Part shown: positions 55,351 through 64,000 of the stretch, in pieces
Position numbering within the stretch: the first letter of the stretch is position 1
How the letters are laid out: every line of letters begins with the position of its first letter
Source of the DNA: Donghicola mangrovi
GTDB lineage: Bacteria; Pseudomonadota; Alphaproteobacteria; Rhodobacterales; Rhodobacteraceae
DNA: 64,000 bases
Assembly: GCF_013377535.1 (NCBI RefSeq)
Contig: NZ_JABCJE010000001.1
Location: forward strand, 806,001 to 870,000
Direction of reading: 5' to 3'
Notes under the pieces: model-generated
The model's database searches: none
The model's input: the letters and a program-made list of their open reading frames with translations, nothing else
Told to the model about the DNA's origin: nothing
Translations under genes and position numbers: made by a program

Positions 55351-56649
55351 ATGAAGAAACTACTCGCGATCTTTTTGCTGGCGGTGTCCGGCGTGCAGGC
55401 GGCTGCGGCCGTGGAAATTCAGGATGTCACCAGCCCCGGCGGCATCAAAGCTTGGCTGGTCGAGGAACACTCGATCCCGTTCGTCTCGCTGGAACTGCGG
55501 TTCAAGGGCGGCGGCAATCTGGATCTAGACGGCAAGCGCGGCGCAACCAATCTGATGACCGGCCTTCTCGAAGAGGGAACGGGCGATCTGGACTCCCGTG
55601 CCTTTGCCAAGGCTCGGGATTCGCTGGCGGCCTCGTTCGGGTTCGATGTGGGGGCCGACACGGTTTCGGTGTCCGCGCGGTTCCTGACCGAGACGCAGGA
55701 TCAAGCCATGGGCTTGCTGCATCAGGCGCTGGTCGCCCCGAACTTTGACGAAGCCTCGCTCGAGCGCGTGCGCCAGCAGGTTCTGACCGGCATCCGCAGC
55801 AGCCAGACCGACCCCAACGACATCGCAGGCCGTGAATTCGCGCTGCAAGTTTACGGCGACCACCCCTATGCCACCCCCTATGAGGGCACGGCCGAGAGCG
55901 TGACTGCCCTGACCCGCGACGACATCGTCACCGCGCACAAAAACGCGCTGGCGCTGGATCGCGTCTATGTCTCTGCCGTGGGCGATATTACGGCTGAACA
56001 GCTGGGTACCCTGCTGGACAAACTGCTGGCGGGCTTGCCCGAAACCGGCGCCCCCGCACCCGGCCCCGCGACCCTGACCTTTGACGGCAAAACCACCGTC
56101 AAACCGTTCGAGACCCCGCAGTCCGTAGCCCTGTTCGCCCAACCGGGGATGGAGCGGGACGACCCCGATTATTTCGCGGCCTATATCCTGAACCAGATCC
56201 TTGGCGGGTCGGGTTTTGACAGCCGCCTGATGACCGAAGTGCGGGAAAAGCGCGGCCTGACCTATGGCATCGGCACCTATCTGATCCCCCGCGACTATGC
56301 GGAGCTGTGGTTGGGGCAGGTTGCCTCGGCCAACGACAAGGTGGCGGATGCGATCAGCGTGGTGCGCGATGAGTGGTCCAAACTGGCCAAAGATGGCGTC
56401 ACCCAAGAGGAACTGGATCAGGCGAAAACCTATCTGACCGGTGCCTATCCCCTGCGGTTCGACAGCAACGCAGCGATCGCCGACATTCTGGTGGGCATGC
56501 AGATGGATGACCTGCCGATCTCTTACGTCGAGACCCGCAATGACAACGTGAACGCCGTCACGCTAGAGCAAATCAACCGCGTCGCGGCAGAGCTGCTGAA
56601 GCCTGACGAGCTGACTTTCATGGTTGTCGGCCAGCCTGCGGGCCTGTGA
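55351..56649 (+). CDS. M16 metallopeptidase, non-catalytic partner
   Basis: A 432-residue M16 family protein with a signal peptide (1-20). At the zinc-motif position it reads TNLMTGLLEEG, so the ligands are missing. The substrate-grasping Arg/Tyr pair of partner subunits is kept in REKRGLTYGIGTY. This active/inactive pairing is known for mitochondrial processing peptidase and Sphingomonas M16 heterodimers; a periplasmic heterodimer is inferred. Confidence 0.92.
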   Translation: MKKLLAIFLLAVSGVQAAAAVEIQDVTSPGGIKAWLVEEHSIPFVSLELRFKGGGNLDLDGKRGATNLMTGLLEEGTGDLDSRAFAKARDSLAASFGFDVGADTVSVSARFLTETQDQAMGLLHQALVAPNFDEASLERVRQQVLTGIRSSQTDPNDIAGREFALQVYGDHPYATPYEGTAESVTALTRDDIVTAHKNALALDRVYVSAVGDITAEQLGTLLDKLLAGLPETGAPAPGPATLTFDGKTTVKPFETPQSVALFAQPGMERDDPDYFAAYILNQILGGSGFDSRLMTEVREKRGLTYGIGTYLIPRDYAELWLGQVASANDKVADAISVVRDEWSKLAKDGVTQEELDQAKTYLTGAYPLRFDSNAAIADILVGMQMDDLPISYVETRNDNVNAVTLEQINRVAAELLKPDELTFMVVGQPAGL

Positions 56650-56692
56650 TCTGCGCTAGAGATTCGTAAGACCACGTGCTAAGTCTTGGGGT

Positions 56693-58603
56693 ATGACAAT
56701 GAGCAGCCCCAAGATATCCACAGACCAGCCTCTTCGCCCTGTGATCCGCCAGTTGGATAGCGGCGCGATCAACCGCATCGCGGCTGGCGAGGTGGTCGAA
56801 CGTCCGGCCTCTGCGGTCAAGGAACTGGTCGAGAATGCCGTAGACGCCGGTGCCCGCCGGATTGAGGTGTGCGTTGCCGATGGCGGCAAGACCTTGATCC
56901 GTGTCACCGATGACGGCTGCGGGATGTCCGCCGAAGATCTGCCGCTGGCGATGTCCCGCCACGCGACCAGCAAGATCGACGGGTCCGACCTGCTCAACAT
57001 CCACACCTTCGGTTTTCGGGGCGAGGCGTTGCCTTCGCTTGGCGCGGTCGGGCGGCTGACCATCACCTCCCGCCCCGTGGGCGAGGATGCCGCGCAAATC
57101 ACCGTCGCGGGCGGCGATATGGGGCCGGTGAAGCCCGCCGCCTTGTCCGGCGGCACAGTGGTGGAACTGCGCGATCTGTTCTACGCCACCCCCGCGCGCC
57201 TGAAGTTCATGCGCAGCGACCGCGCCGAATCCCAAGCCATCAGCGATGTGGTGAAACGTCTGGCGATGGCCGAGCCGTCGATCGGCTTCACTCTGCGTGA
57301 CGTGACCGGCGGCGGCGCGGGCCGCGTGGTGTTTCGCAGTGACCCTGAAACCGGCGATCTGTTCGATGCCCTGCGCGGGCGCCTGTCCGGCGTCTTGGGC
57401 GGGGAGTTCACGGAAAACGCCCTCGCCATTGATGCAGAGCGCGAGGGGGTTCGCCTGACCGGATATGCGGCTTTGCCGACCTATTCGCGCGGCGCGGCGG
57501 TGTCCCAGTACCTGTTCGTGAACGGCCGCCCCGTGCGGGACAAGCAACTGATCGGGGCTCTGCGCGCCGCTTACATGGATTTCCTGTCCCGCGACCGGCA
57601 CCCCGCGGCGGTGCTGTTCGTCGATTGTGATCCGCAAAAGGTCGACGTGAACGTCCACCCCGCCAAATCCGAGGTCCGCTTCCGCGATCCCGGTCTGGTG
57701 CGCGGCCTGATCGTATCGGCCCTGCGTCACGCCTTGGCCGAGGCGGGGCACCGCGCGTCAACGACCGTGGCGGGCGCGACCCTTGGGGCGATGCGGGCCG
57801 AACCTGTCGCCACCCCGCGCCCCTTCCAATACCAGATGGACCGCCCTTCGGCGGCGGCCCGCAGTGCCAGCTATTACGGGCAGGCCCCGATGATGCAGCC
57901 CGCGCCGCCTGCGCCCGCGCGGGACACAGGGTTCGCCGAATTCTCGACCGCCTATAGCGGGCGGGTCGTCGATATCCCCCAAGCCGCCCCCACCCCCGAG
58001 GCCCCCGCGCCCGATCCGGTGCACTTGCCGCTTGGCGTGGCGCGCGGCCAAGTCCACGAGAATTACATCATCGCGCAGACCCGCGACGGGATGGTGATTG
58101 TGGACCAGCACGCCGCCCACGAACGCTTGGTTTACGAAAAACTGAAAAAGCAGATGGCCGAGAATGGCGTCGCCGCCCAAGCCCTGCTGATTCCCGAGGT
58201 GATCGACCTGTCCGAATCGGACAGCGCCCGTCTGCTGGAGCACGCCGATGATCTGGCGCGCATGGGCCTGAGCATCGAATCGTTCGGCGCGGGCGCCGTG
58301 GCCGTCCGCGAAACCCCCGCAATTCTGGGGAATGTGGACGCCAAAGCCATGGTCCTCGATATTCTGGACGAGCTGACGGATCAGGGCGAATCCCTGTCCC
58401 TCCAAGCGCGGCTCGAGGCGATTCTGTCCCGCGTGGCCTGCCATGGCTCCATCCGCTCGGGCCGCCGTATGCGGGCCGAGGAGATGGACGCCCTTCTGCG
58501 CGAGATGGAAGCGACCCCCCATTCCGGCCAGTGCAACCACGGCCGACCCACCTATGTGGAGCTGAAACTCTCTGACATCGAAAGGCTGTTCGGGCGCACA
58601 TGA
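56693..58603 (+). CDS. mutL: DNA mismatch repair protein MutL
   Basis: A 636-residue GHKL ATPase coordinating mismatch repair. N-terminal ATPase motifs are [23 protein letters not shown] and [14 protein letters not shown]. The C-terminal domain has [12 protein letters not shown], fitting the endonuclease motif DQHA(X)2E(X)4E, plus CNHGRPT, so the protein probably nicks DNA itself, as in MutH-free bacteria. The start is ATG 56693 or 56699. Its stop overlaps rmuC (ATGA). Confidence 0.97.
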   Translation: MTMSSPKISTDQPLRPVIRQLDSGAINRIAAGEVVERPASAVKELVENAVDAGARRIEVCVADGGKTLIRVTDDGCGMSAEDLPLAMSRHATSKIDGSDLLNIHTFGFRGEALPSLGAVGRLTITSRPVGEDAAQITVAGGDMGPVKPAALSGGTVVELRDLFYATPARLKFMRSDRAESQAISDVVKRLAMAEPSIGFTLRDVTGGGAGRVVFRSDPETGDLFDALRGRLSGVLGGEFTENALAIDAEREGVRLTGYAALPTYSRGAAVSQYLFVNGRPVRDKQLIGALRAAYMDFLSRDRHPAAVLFVDCDPQKVDVNVHPAKSEVRFRDPGLVRGLIVSALRHALAEAGHRASTTVAGATLGAMRAEPVATPRPFQYQMDRPSAAARSASYYGQAPMMQPAPPAPARDTGFAEFSTAYSGRVVDIPQAAPTPEAPAPDPVHLPLGVARGQVHENYIIAQTRDGMVIVDQHAAHERLVYEKLKKQMAENGVAAQALLIPEVIDLSESDSARLLEHADDLARMGLSIESFGAGAVAVRETPAILGNVDAKAMVLDILDELTDQGESLSLQARLEAILSRVACHGSIRSGRRMRAEEMDALLREMEATPHSGQCNHGRPTYVELKLSDIERLFGRT

Positions 58604-59763
58604 CCGACGATACCGCTGTTTCCCTGACCCTTCAGAACCCCTTGGTTCTGGGTGCCCTGATCCTGTCGGGGCTGGTGCTGATCATGCTGTTCGTGGTGAT
58701 GAAAACCGCTGGCAAATCCGCCCAGATGATGGAGCCGATCGCCCGCCAGATGTGGGCGCTGGACCAGCGGGTGCAGTCCTTGTCCGACGGTCAGCAGCAG
58801 TTGGCCGGTGGCCTGAACCACGTGTCCGAAGCGCAGGCCGCCAGCCAGAAGCACATGCTGCAACTGATGGAGCAGCGCTTGGCCCATGTGACCGAGCAGA
58901 TGAATGTGAACCTGCATGGATCGGCCCAGCGGACGGCGAAATCCCTTGGCGAGTTGCAGCAGCGGCTGGTTGCCATTGATAAGGCGCAGGAAAACATCAC
59001 CAAACTGTCGGGCGATGTCCTGAGCCTTCAGGACATCCTGTCGAACAAACAGACCCGCGGGGCCTTTGGGGAAATCCAGCTGAACGACATCGTGGGCAAG
59101 GCGCTGCCCTCCGACAGCTTTACCTTGCAACACACTTTGTCGAACGGGCGGCGTGCGGACTGTCTGATCCATCTGCCCAACCCACCGGGCCCGATCGTGA
59201 TCGACAGCAAGTTCCCGCTAGAGGCCTATGAAGCCCTGCGCAAAGCCGACAGTCAGGCGCTGCTGAACGAGGCCGCGCGGATGCTGCGCCAGTCGGTGCG
59301 CAACCACATAAAGGCGATTTCCGAGAAATACATCATCGAAGGCGAGACTGCCGACGGCGCGATCATGTTCCTGCCGTCCGAGGCCGTCTACGCCGAACTT
59401 CATGCGAATTTTCCGGAACTTGTGCGTGAGGGTTTCGAAAAACGGGTCTGGATCGTGTCCCCGACCACCTGCATGGCGACCCTGAACACCATGCGCGCGA
59501 TCCTGAAAGACGCCCGCATGCGCGAGCAGGCCGGAGCCATCCGCAAGGAGCTGAGCGCCCTATATAATGACGTGGACCGCCTTGGATCGCGGGTCGAGAA
59601 CCTGGATCGCCACTTCCATCAGGCTGCAAAAGATATTTCCGAAATCAAGATTAGTGCCGAAAAGGCAGGCAAACGGGCCCGTCGACTCGATAATTTCGAT
59701 TTTGAGGAACTTGCGCCAGAAACCGCCGATCAGTTAGCTCTGGATACGCGGAAAACCGTCTGA
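58600..59763 (+). CDS. rmuC: DNA recombination protein RmuC homologue
   Basis: A 387-residue protein. An N-terminal membrane helix (about 12-34) is followed by a coiled-coil region (about 40-150) and the RmuC nuclease-like core with [27 protein letters not shown] and [18 protein letters not shown]. In E. coli RmuC limits inversions at repeats. The gene is coupled to mutL by a four-base overlap. Confidence 0.93.
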   Translation: MTDDTAVSLTLQNPLVLGALILSGLVLIMLFVVMKTAGKSAQMMEPIARQMWALDQRVQSLSDGQQQLAGGLNHVSEAQAASQKHMLQLMEQRLAHVTEQMNVNLHGSAQRTAKSLGELQQRLVAIDKAQENITKLSGDVLSLQDILSNKQTRGAFGEIQLNDIVGKALPSDSFTLQHTLSNGRRADCLIHLPNPPGPIVIDSKFPLEAYEALRKADSQALLNEAARMLRQSVRNHIKAISEKYIIEGETADGAIMFLPSEAVYAELHANFPELVREGFEKRVWIVSPTTCMATLNTMRAILKDARMREQAGAIRKELSALYNDVDRLGSRVENLDRHFHQAAKDISEIKISAEKAGKRARRLDNFDFEELAPETADQLALDTRKTV

Positions 59764-59899
59764 AATCCGCCGATCACTCTCCCGTGAGGCGAAAATGGGG
59801 TGACAGGGCCCACAAATCTGTGTTTCCTCGCCGCAATTACGCCTCAGACGTGCTTTAGCGCGCACTGGCCATCTTGGGACGACAGTGAAAGTGACACGA

Positions 59900-60388
59900 A
59901 TGATGAAGCGCACCTTAATGTGTGTGGCCGTTGGCCTTGTACTCCTGACCAGTGCTTGCAGCCAGGCAGGTAAACCGGACCCGGCAATCAAGCCTCTCGC
60001 CTTTGCTGATTACGCCGCCCCTTTGTACCCGAACGAGACTCCTGAACTGCGCTCTCTGATTATGAAGTACGCCGAGGAGTATAAAGTTCCCCCGACCCTG
60101 ATCCAAAAAGTGGTGATCCGCGAAAGCCGCCACCGTCCCGCAGCAAAGAACGGCCCCTACTATGGCCTGATGCAGATCCTTCCCGCGACCGCCCGCAGCA
60201 TGGGCTTTGACGGTGACGCGAAGGACCTCCTCGATGCGGATACGAACCTCAAGTACGCGGTGAAGTACCTGAAAGGGGCCTATGTCGTGGCAGAGGGCAA
60301 CGAGCAGGAAGCCATCATGCATTACGCACGGGGCTACTATTACGCCGCAAAATCCAAAGGTTTGCTGAAAGAAGCAGGGCTGCGATAA
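59900..60388 (+). CDS. Lytic transglycosylase lipoprotein (SLT family 1)
   Basis: A 162-residue predicted lipoprotein: a short signal with lipobox TSAC, then an SLT domain with catalytic Glu in VVIRESRHRPAAKN, GPYYGLMQILPATARSMGF and LKYAVKYLKGAY. It cleaves peptidoglycan in the periplasm. ATG 59900 or 59903 is likely; GTG 59885 is upstream. The terminator stem overlaps its stop codon. Confidence 0.92.
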   Translation: MMKRTLMCVAVGLVLLTSACSQAGKPDPAIKPLAFADYAAPLYPNETPELRSLIMKYAEEYKVPPTLIQKVVIRESRHRPAAKNGPYYGLMQILPATARSMGFDGDAKDLLDADTNLKYAVKYLKGAYVVAEGNEQEAIMHYARGYYYAAKSKGLLKEAGLR

Positions 60389-60401
60389 GCAGCCCTTTTT
60401 T
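60377..60401 (+). terminator. Terminator of the lytic transglycosylase gene
   Basis: A seven-base stem (60377-60383 with 60389-60395) has TTTTTT after it; the TAA stop lies in its loop. Confidence 0.88.
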
Positions 60402-60454
60402 CTTTGTTCGTACTAGTACTCTGGTGGGTTTGAGGGGGCGGGTGGGCCGCCCCC

Positions 60455-61099
60455 TTAGATCCTAAGGAACGGTTGCGCCAGACGCGGCAACAGGCTGCGG
60501 AAGCGCAGCGGCGCATCGGTCGCCGCCAGACAGATACAGTCTTCTCCGATATCGGCGACGGGCGTGTGGTACAGGTCTTCGTTCGCGACTTCGATATCAC
60601 CGGGGCCAAAGCGATCGGTTTCGTCCTGAAACGCCCCTTGCAGCACCAGCGTCAGTTCAGTCCCGCGGTGGCCGTGATCCGGCACCGCACATCCTGCCGG
60701 AATGTACAGCAGACGCGCCGTGGCATTCGGGGCGGTGGGGATGATCGCCTGCTTCACGCCCATCCCGATCGAACGCCAGCGCACAGCCTCCAGGTCGCCA
60801 CCGATGAAGTCCTGAACCGGCGCGGGCAGCACGCCCTTGGTCCGTTTGCGAGGGGCGGAAACTGTGGGGGCGCTTTCGATCAGGCGCAGGGTTGCCGCAA
60901 AGCTGTCGTCGGACAGGTCCAGCGTATCCAGATCGTCCATCAACGCGCCGCCAGTCGCATCAAAGCTTTCGGCAGCCGCGCGGCATTCGTCGCACATGGA
61001 CAGGTGGGCCGCGACGGTCAGGTCGAACGCCTCTGGCAGGGTGCCAGCGGAATAGGCCATCAGCAGGGCGTCATTCAGGTGGTGCTTAATCTTTGTCAT
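60455..61099 (-). CDS. chrR: Anti-sigma factor ChrR (zinc, cupin type)
   Basis: A 214-residue anti-sigma factor holding RpoE inactive until singlet oxygen or hydroperoxides appear. The N-terminal zinc site is His6, His32, Cys36 and Cys39; the C-terminal cupin has His142, His144, Glu148 and His178. These match the R. sphaeroides ChrR ligands His6/31, Cys35/38 and His141/143, Glu147, His177 as I know them, nearly residue for residue. ATG 61099 is used; GTGs just upstream overlap the rpoE stop. Transcribed with rpoE. Confidence 0.95.
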   Translation of the reverse strand: MTKIKHHLNDALLMAYSAGTLPEAFDLTVAAHLSMCDECRAAAESFDATGGALMDDLDTLDLSDDSFAATLRLIESAPTVSAPRKRTKGVLPAPVQDFIGGDLEAVRWRSIGMGVKQAIIPTAPNATARLLYIPAGCAVPDHGHRGTELTLVLQGAFQDETDRFGPGDIEVANEDLYHTPVADIGEDCICLAATDAPLRFRSLLPRLAQPFLRI

Positions 61100-61107
61100 C
61101 GTCACGG

Positions 61108-61656
61108 TCACTTCAACTGATGGCGCAAGCGATCCAGCGCCAACCTGATTCTGGATTTGATCGTCCCAAGGGGCAGACCCGTCTCTTCGGCGATTTCCGT
61201 GTGCGAGAGGTCGCCAAAGTAGGCTTTCTCCACCAGATGCCGCTGTTTTTCGGGCAAGGCGCGGATCGCCTCGGCCAGTCGCTTTGTTTCTTGCTGCAGA
61301 ACCACGGCGTCTTCGGCCAGCGGCTCTTCTTCGGGGCCCCAGAACAGGTCTTCGGGTTCAGGGCGCCGCCGTTTGCGCAGCATGTCGATCTTGCGGTTCC
61401 GCGCGATCGTAAAGATCCACGTGGATACCGACGCCCGCGATGGGTCGAACATTCCGGCCTTGGTCCAGACGGTGGCCATCACCTCTTGGGTGCATTCCTC
61501 GGCCATCTGGAGGTCAGCGCCGGATTTGACCAGAAACGCCTTAACCCGTGGTGCAAAATGGGCGAACACCTCTTTGAAGGCGGCCTGATCCTGCGCGCGG
61601 ATACGGTGGATATGGTCTGTCCAGTCCAGTGCGGTCTGATGCTGTAGGTCGGGCAA
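61108..61656 (-). CDS. rpoE: ECF sigma factor RpoE (ECF11, singlet-oxygen type)
   Basis: An extracytoplasmic-function sigma factor. Region 2 is AFKEVFAHFAPRVKAFLVKSG ... STWIFTIARNRKIDMLRKR, region 4 LPEKQRHLVEKAYFGDLSHTEIAEETGLPLGTIKSRIRLALDRLR. Conservation begins near DWTDHIHRI. TTG 61656 gives about 182 residues, close to the R. sphaeroides protein. The ATG triplet at 61761-61753 is also in frame but would coincide with the predicted transcription start, so it could only be used leaderless. Its own promoter carries an RpoE-type motif, hence autoregulation. Confidence 0.92.
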   Translation of the reverse strand: MPDLQHQTALDWTDHIHRIRAQDQAAFKEVFAHFAPRVKAFLVKSGADLQMAEECTQEVMATVWTKAGMFDPSRASVSTWIFTIARNRKIDMLRKRRRPEPEDLFWGPEEEPLAEDAVVLQQETKRLAEAIRALPEKQRHLVEKAYFGDLSHTEIAEETGLPLGTIKSRIRLALDRLRHQLK

Positions 61657-61765
61657 TCGGTTAGTTCCGGTGCGAGTTGAGCGGTCGTCACGCCCATTAA
61701 CACGCCGGATCGGGCGTGCTGGCAACCGGTTTTCCGAAAGGTCCAGATCCAACATCATCATGCAC

Positions 61766-61795
61766 CATCTACGCAGGGGCCAAGAAACCGGATCA
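61766..61795 (-). promoter_or_regulatory. RpoE-type promoter of rpoE-chrR
   Basis: On the minus strand TGATCC (61795-61790), then 18 bases, then TAGATG (61771-61766). This fits the TGATCC-N18-TA pattern I recall for R. sphaeroides RpoE promoters. Confidence 0.7.
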
Positions 61796-61811
61796 CTTCG
61801 GCGATTATTTT

Positions 61812-61841
61812 TCATCCAATGGGGCAGAGGCGTCGTAACAC
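61812..61841 (+). promoter_or_regulatory. RpoE-type promoter of the FAD oxidoreductase operon
   Basis: TCATCC (61812-61817), then 18 bases, then TAACAC (61836-61841), ending 25 bp before ATG 61867. One base differs from the TGATCC -35 element. Confidence 0.65.
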
Positions 61842-61866
61842 ACTATGAAAACAACGGAGATTTCTG

Positions 61867-63168
61867 ATGCCCTTCGAACAGACCAGCCCCGTCGGCCGTA
61901 AAATCGCAGTAATCGGCGGGGGAATTTCCGGCATGGGCGCGGCCTATGAGCTGGCAAATGACCATCACGTCGTCCTGTTCGAAGAGGAAAACCGCCTTGG
62001 CGGACATGCCCGCACGCGGATGGCGGGCAAGAACGGGGATCAGCCGGTCGACACGGGCTTTATCGTGTTCAACCACGTGAACTATCCCAACATAGTGCGC
62101 CTGTTCGAGAAGCTGGACGTGCCCACCGTCGAAAGCAACATGAGCTTTGGGGCCTCGATCAACGGGGGGGAACTGGAATACGGGTTTTCCACGCTGAATG
62201 CGCTGTTCGGGCAGAGACGCAATTTGTTCAGCCCGAAATACTGGGGCATGGTGCGGGATGTGCTGCGGTTCAATGCGCAGGCCTCGGATGCGGCTGACCA
62301 ACTGGCGGGCGCCTCGATTGGCGAGCTGCTGGATCACCTGAAACTGGGGGACTGGTTCCGCCGATATTATCTGGCCCCGCTCTCGGGCGCGATTTGGTCC
62401 ACCCCCACGGACAAGATCATGGATTTTCCGGCCCACGCGTTCATCTCGTTCTTCAAGAACCACGCGCTGCTCAGTCACACGGGCCAGCACCAGTGGTACA
62501 CGGTCAAGGGCGGCTCGATCCAGTATGTGACCCGCCTGCAAACGGCCCTGACCCGCAAAGGCGTGGACCTGCGCCTTGGTGCGCCGATCGAGGGCGTGAT
62601 GCGCACCCCTTACGGCCCCAAAATCCGCACCAAAGGCGGCGAGTGGGAGCAGTTCGATGAAGTGGTCTTTGCCACCCATTCCGACATTTCCCTGCGCCTG
62701 CTGTCCGACCCGTCCGAGGCTGAACACGCAGCCTTGTCCGCGATCCGCTATCAGCCGAACGACGTGATCCTGCATGCTGACACCAGCGTGATGCCCAAGC
62801 GCCGCAGCTGCTGGGCCTCTTGGGTCTATACCGAGGACAAGGACACCCCCAGCGACCGCATCGACCTGACCTACTGGATGAACAACCTGCAGCCGATCCC
62901 TCAGGATGACCCGCATTTCGTGACCCTGAACACCCGCCGCACCATCCGGCAGGAGCTGATTTATGATCAGGTGACCCTGTGGCATCCCGTCTATGACAAC
63001 GCTGCCCTTGCGGGGCAGGAGCAGGTTCGCCAGATGAACGGCACCAACAACACTTGGTTCTGTGGCGCGTGGATGAAGAACGGTTTCCACGAGGATGGCC
63101 TGTCCAGCGGTCTGGACGTGGCTGAGGGGATGCGCAGCCGCCTTAGCCAACCGGTTGCAGCGGAATGA
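61867..63168 (+). CDS. FAD-dependent amine-oxidase-like protein of the RpoE regulon
   Basis: A 433-residue flavoprotein. The FAD motif is VIGGGISGMGAAYELA near 15-30, followed by ENRLGGHARTR and DTGFIVFNHVNYPN; the C-terminus has CGAWMKNGFHEDGLSSGLDVAE. This is the RSP_1091-type family, whose R. sphaeroides member lies next to rpoE and is needed for the singlet-oxygen response; members are discussed as fatty-acid-modifying enzymes of the furan fatty acid pathway. The exact step is not claimed here. GGAG precedes the ATG. It overlaps the DUF1365 gene by four bases. Confidence 0.88.
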   Translation: MPFEQTSPVGRKIAVIGGGISGMGAAYELANDHHVVLFEEENRLGGHARTRMAGKNGDQPVDTGFIVFNHVNYPNIVRLFEKLDVPTVESNMSFGASINGGELEYGFSTLNALFGQRRNLFSPKYWGMVRDVLRFNAQASDAADQLAGASIGELLDHLKLGDWFRRYYLAPLSGAIWSTPTDKIMDFPAHAFISFFKNHALLSHTGQHQWYTVKGGSIQYVTRLQTALTRKGVDLRLGAPIEGVMRTPYGPKIRTKGGEWEQFDEVVFATHSDISLRLLSDPSEAEHAALSAIRYQPNDVILHADTSVMPKRRSCWASWVYTEDKDTPSDRIDLTYWMNNLQPIPQDDPHFVTLNTRRTIRQELIYDQVTLWHPVYDNAALAGQEQVRQMNGTNNTWFCGAWMKNGFHEDGLSSGLDVAEGMRSRLSQPVAAE

Positions 63169-63920
63169 ACCACATCGACCACATTCAGGGGCACACGTGG
63201 CACGGGCGCAAAGGCGGGATCGACAACGCCTTTCGCTATGGCGTGGACTACGTGCTGCTGGACCCCGAGGCAGAGCCCAAAACCCCCTCGCTGTTTTCGC
63301 GGCGGGGATGGAACCTGTTCTCGCTGAGTGACCGCGATCACGGCGGCCCCCCGAAACAGGGGCAAGGGCCGTCTTGGGTGCGGCAGGTGCTGGCCGATCA
63401 CGGGCTGGATGTGCAGGGGGAAATCCTGCTGCTGACCCAACCGCGCGTGCTGGGGCATGTGTTCAACCCCGTCAGTTTCTGGCTGTGCCACGATCCGGCA
63501 GGTGTTCTGCGCGTGGTCATCGCCGAGGTTACGAACACCTTTGGTCAGCGCCACAGCTACCTGTGCCACCACGATGATCTGTCGCCCATCACGGCGCAGG
63601 ATCAACTGACCGCGCGCAAGATTTTTCACGTCTCGCCCTTTCAGCCGATCGCGGGGGAATACCGTTTCCGCTTTGATTTCCGCGATGACCGGATCGGCAT
63701 CTGGATCGACCTGACCCATGCCGAGGGCGGCCTGACCGCCACCCTGACCGGCAAGCGCCAGCCGCTGACCAACCGGTCCATGCTGCAAGCGGCGTTCCGG
63801 CGGCCCTTTGGGGCGCGGCGCGTTGTGGTGCTGATCTTCTGGCAGGCGTTGAAGCTGAAATTGAAGCGCGCGCTGTACCGGCCCGCACCCGCGGCGCCCG
63901 ATACCGAAGTCAGCCGCTAA
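63165..63920 (+). CDS. DUF1365 family protein
   Basis: A 251-residue protein with the DUF1365 core: TWHGRKGGIDNAFRYGVDY, LLTQPRVLGHVFNPVSFWLC and HVSPFQPIAGEYRFRFD. The family nearly always travels with the preceding flavoprotein and a cyclopropane-fatty-acid-synthase-like enzyme, and is thought to act on membrane fatty acids. Its ATG overlaps the upstream stop (ATGA). The next gene of the unit runs off the right edge. Confidence 0.9.
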   Translation: MNHIDHIQGHTWHGRKGGIDNAFRYGVDYVLLDPEAEPKTPSLFSRRGWNLFSLSDRDHGGPPKQGQGPSWVRQVLADHGLDVQGEILLLTQPRVLGHVFNPVSFWLCHDPAGVLRVVIAEVTNTFGQRHSYLCHHDDLSPITAQDQLTARKIFHVSPFQPIAGEYRFRFDFRDDRIGIWIDLTHAEGGLTATLTGKRQPLTNRSMLQAAFRRPFGARRVVVLIFWQALKLKLKRALYRPAPAAPDTEVSR

Positions 63921-63965
63921 TTGTCTAATCGGGGTCCGTTCGGGCCCGCAATGATGGAGCCTTTC

Positions 63966-64000
63966 GTGAACGGTTTGCTCTGGTGTCTTATCGGATTTGT
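63966..64000 (+). CDS. Start of a further gene, cut by the window edge
   Basis: GTG 63966 has GGAG at 63956-63959 with six bases between; ATG 63951 or 63954 are in the same frame. Only about eleven residues are visible, hydrophobic (NGLLWCLIGF), suggesting a membrane protein. It lies 45 bp behind the DUF1365 gene and may belong to the same RpoE-driven unit. Product not identifiable. Confidence 0.4.
   Translation, partial: MNGLLWCLIGF

Noticed and set aside
1-64000. tRNA, rRNA, CRISPR arrays, insertion sequences or prophage genes
   Set aside because: I looked for tRNA T-loop patterns, regularly spaced repeats, transposase or integrase motifs and terminal inverted repeats and found none I could support.

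Overview
The window is chromosomal DNA from an alphaproteobacterium of the order Rhodobacterales, most likely a marine Roseobacter-group member. The evidence is a high-GC sequence (estimated by eye at about 60%) with matching codon bias, a Rhodobacter-type porin, a CenR-type response regulator, a RpoE-ChrR pair whose zinc ligands align one for one with the Rhodobacter sphaeroides pair, a urea ABC transporter plus urease locus with the small extra genes seen in roseobacters, and several families typical of the group (DUF3576, DUF3035, DUF1674/SdhAF4, DUF1643, TPR-sulfotransferase). I saw no rRNA, tRNA, CRISPR array, insertion sequence or prophage. Seventy protein genes (one cut by the right edge) and one probable small RNA fill the window almost without gaps.

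Layout. 1-7 kb: DUF3576 lipoprotein, major porin, TPR-sulfotransferase, PLP-homeostasis protein, PEBP-like protein, L,D-transpeptidase, ribA and the envelope regulator cenR. 7.0-7.1 kb: a probable small RNA with a CCTCCC element, a strong terminator and a sigma-54-like promoter. 7-18 kb: xthA, a thioredoxin-TPR protein, a stand-alone LON domain, a Trm112-like protein, a UbiH-type hydroxylase, an amidase, a dapC-like aminotransferase, ftsK and lolA. 18-28 kb: lytic transglycosylase, hspQ, gamma-glutamyltransferase, a STAS/anti-sigma-type kinase pair, free-methionine sulfoxide reductase, a pseudouridine synthase, a kinase-like fusion protein, aldehyde dehydrogenase, 1-Cys peroxiredoxin and pnp.

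28.9-40.6 kb is a complete urea-use module: urtABCDE for uptake on the minus strand, divergent from ureD-A-orf-B-orf-C-E-F-G on the plus strand, with a 365-bp control region between them that is rich in inverted repeats. 40.6-46.6 kb carries rpsO, truB and rbfA on the minus strand, interleaved with two RTX-like calcium-binding proteins, DUF5665, DUF1643 and a phosphodiester-glycosidase-like gene. pnp, rpsO, truB and rbfA keep one strand and order, so this looks like a classical rbfA-truB-rpsO-pnp cluster opened up by insertions. 46.6-60.4 kb: dapB, a small periplasmic protein, sdhAF4, rsmB, a heparinase-family protein, purH, lspA, a DUF3035 lipoprotein, two M16 peptidases, mutL, rmuC and a lytic transglycosylase. 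60.4-64 kb: chrR and rpoE face a FAD oxidoreductase/DUF1365 operon across a short region holding two divergent RpoE-type promoters, which suggests a singlet-oxygen/membrane-lipid response unit.

The strongest leads for new biology are the sigma-54-like small RNA, the histidine-rich 54-residue membrane microprotein coupled to ureB, the kinase-like protein with a degenerate acyl-adenylate-ligase tail, the cysteine-containing membrane-anchored RTX pair, and the inverted repeats between urtA and ureD. All functional assignments come from recognising motifs by eye; no database search was run.
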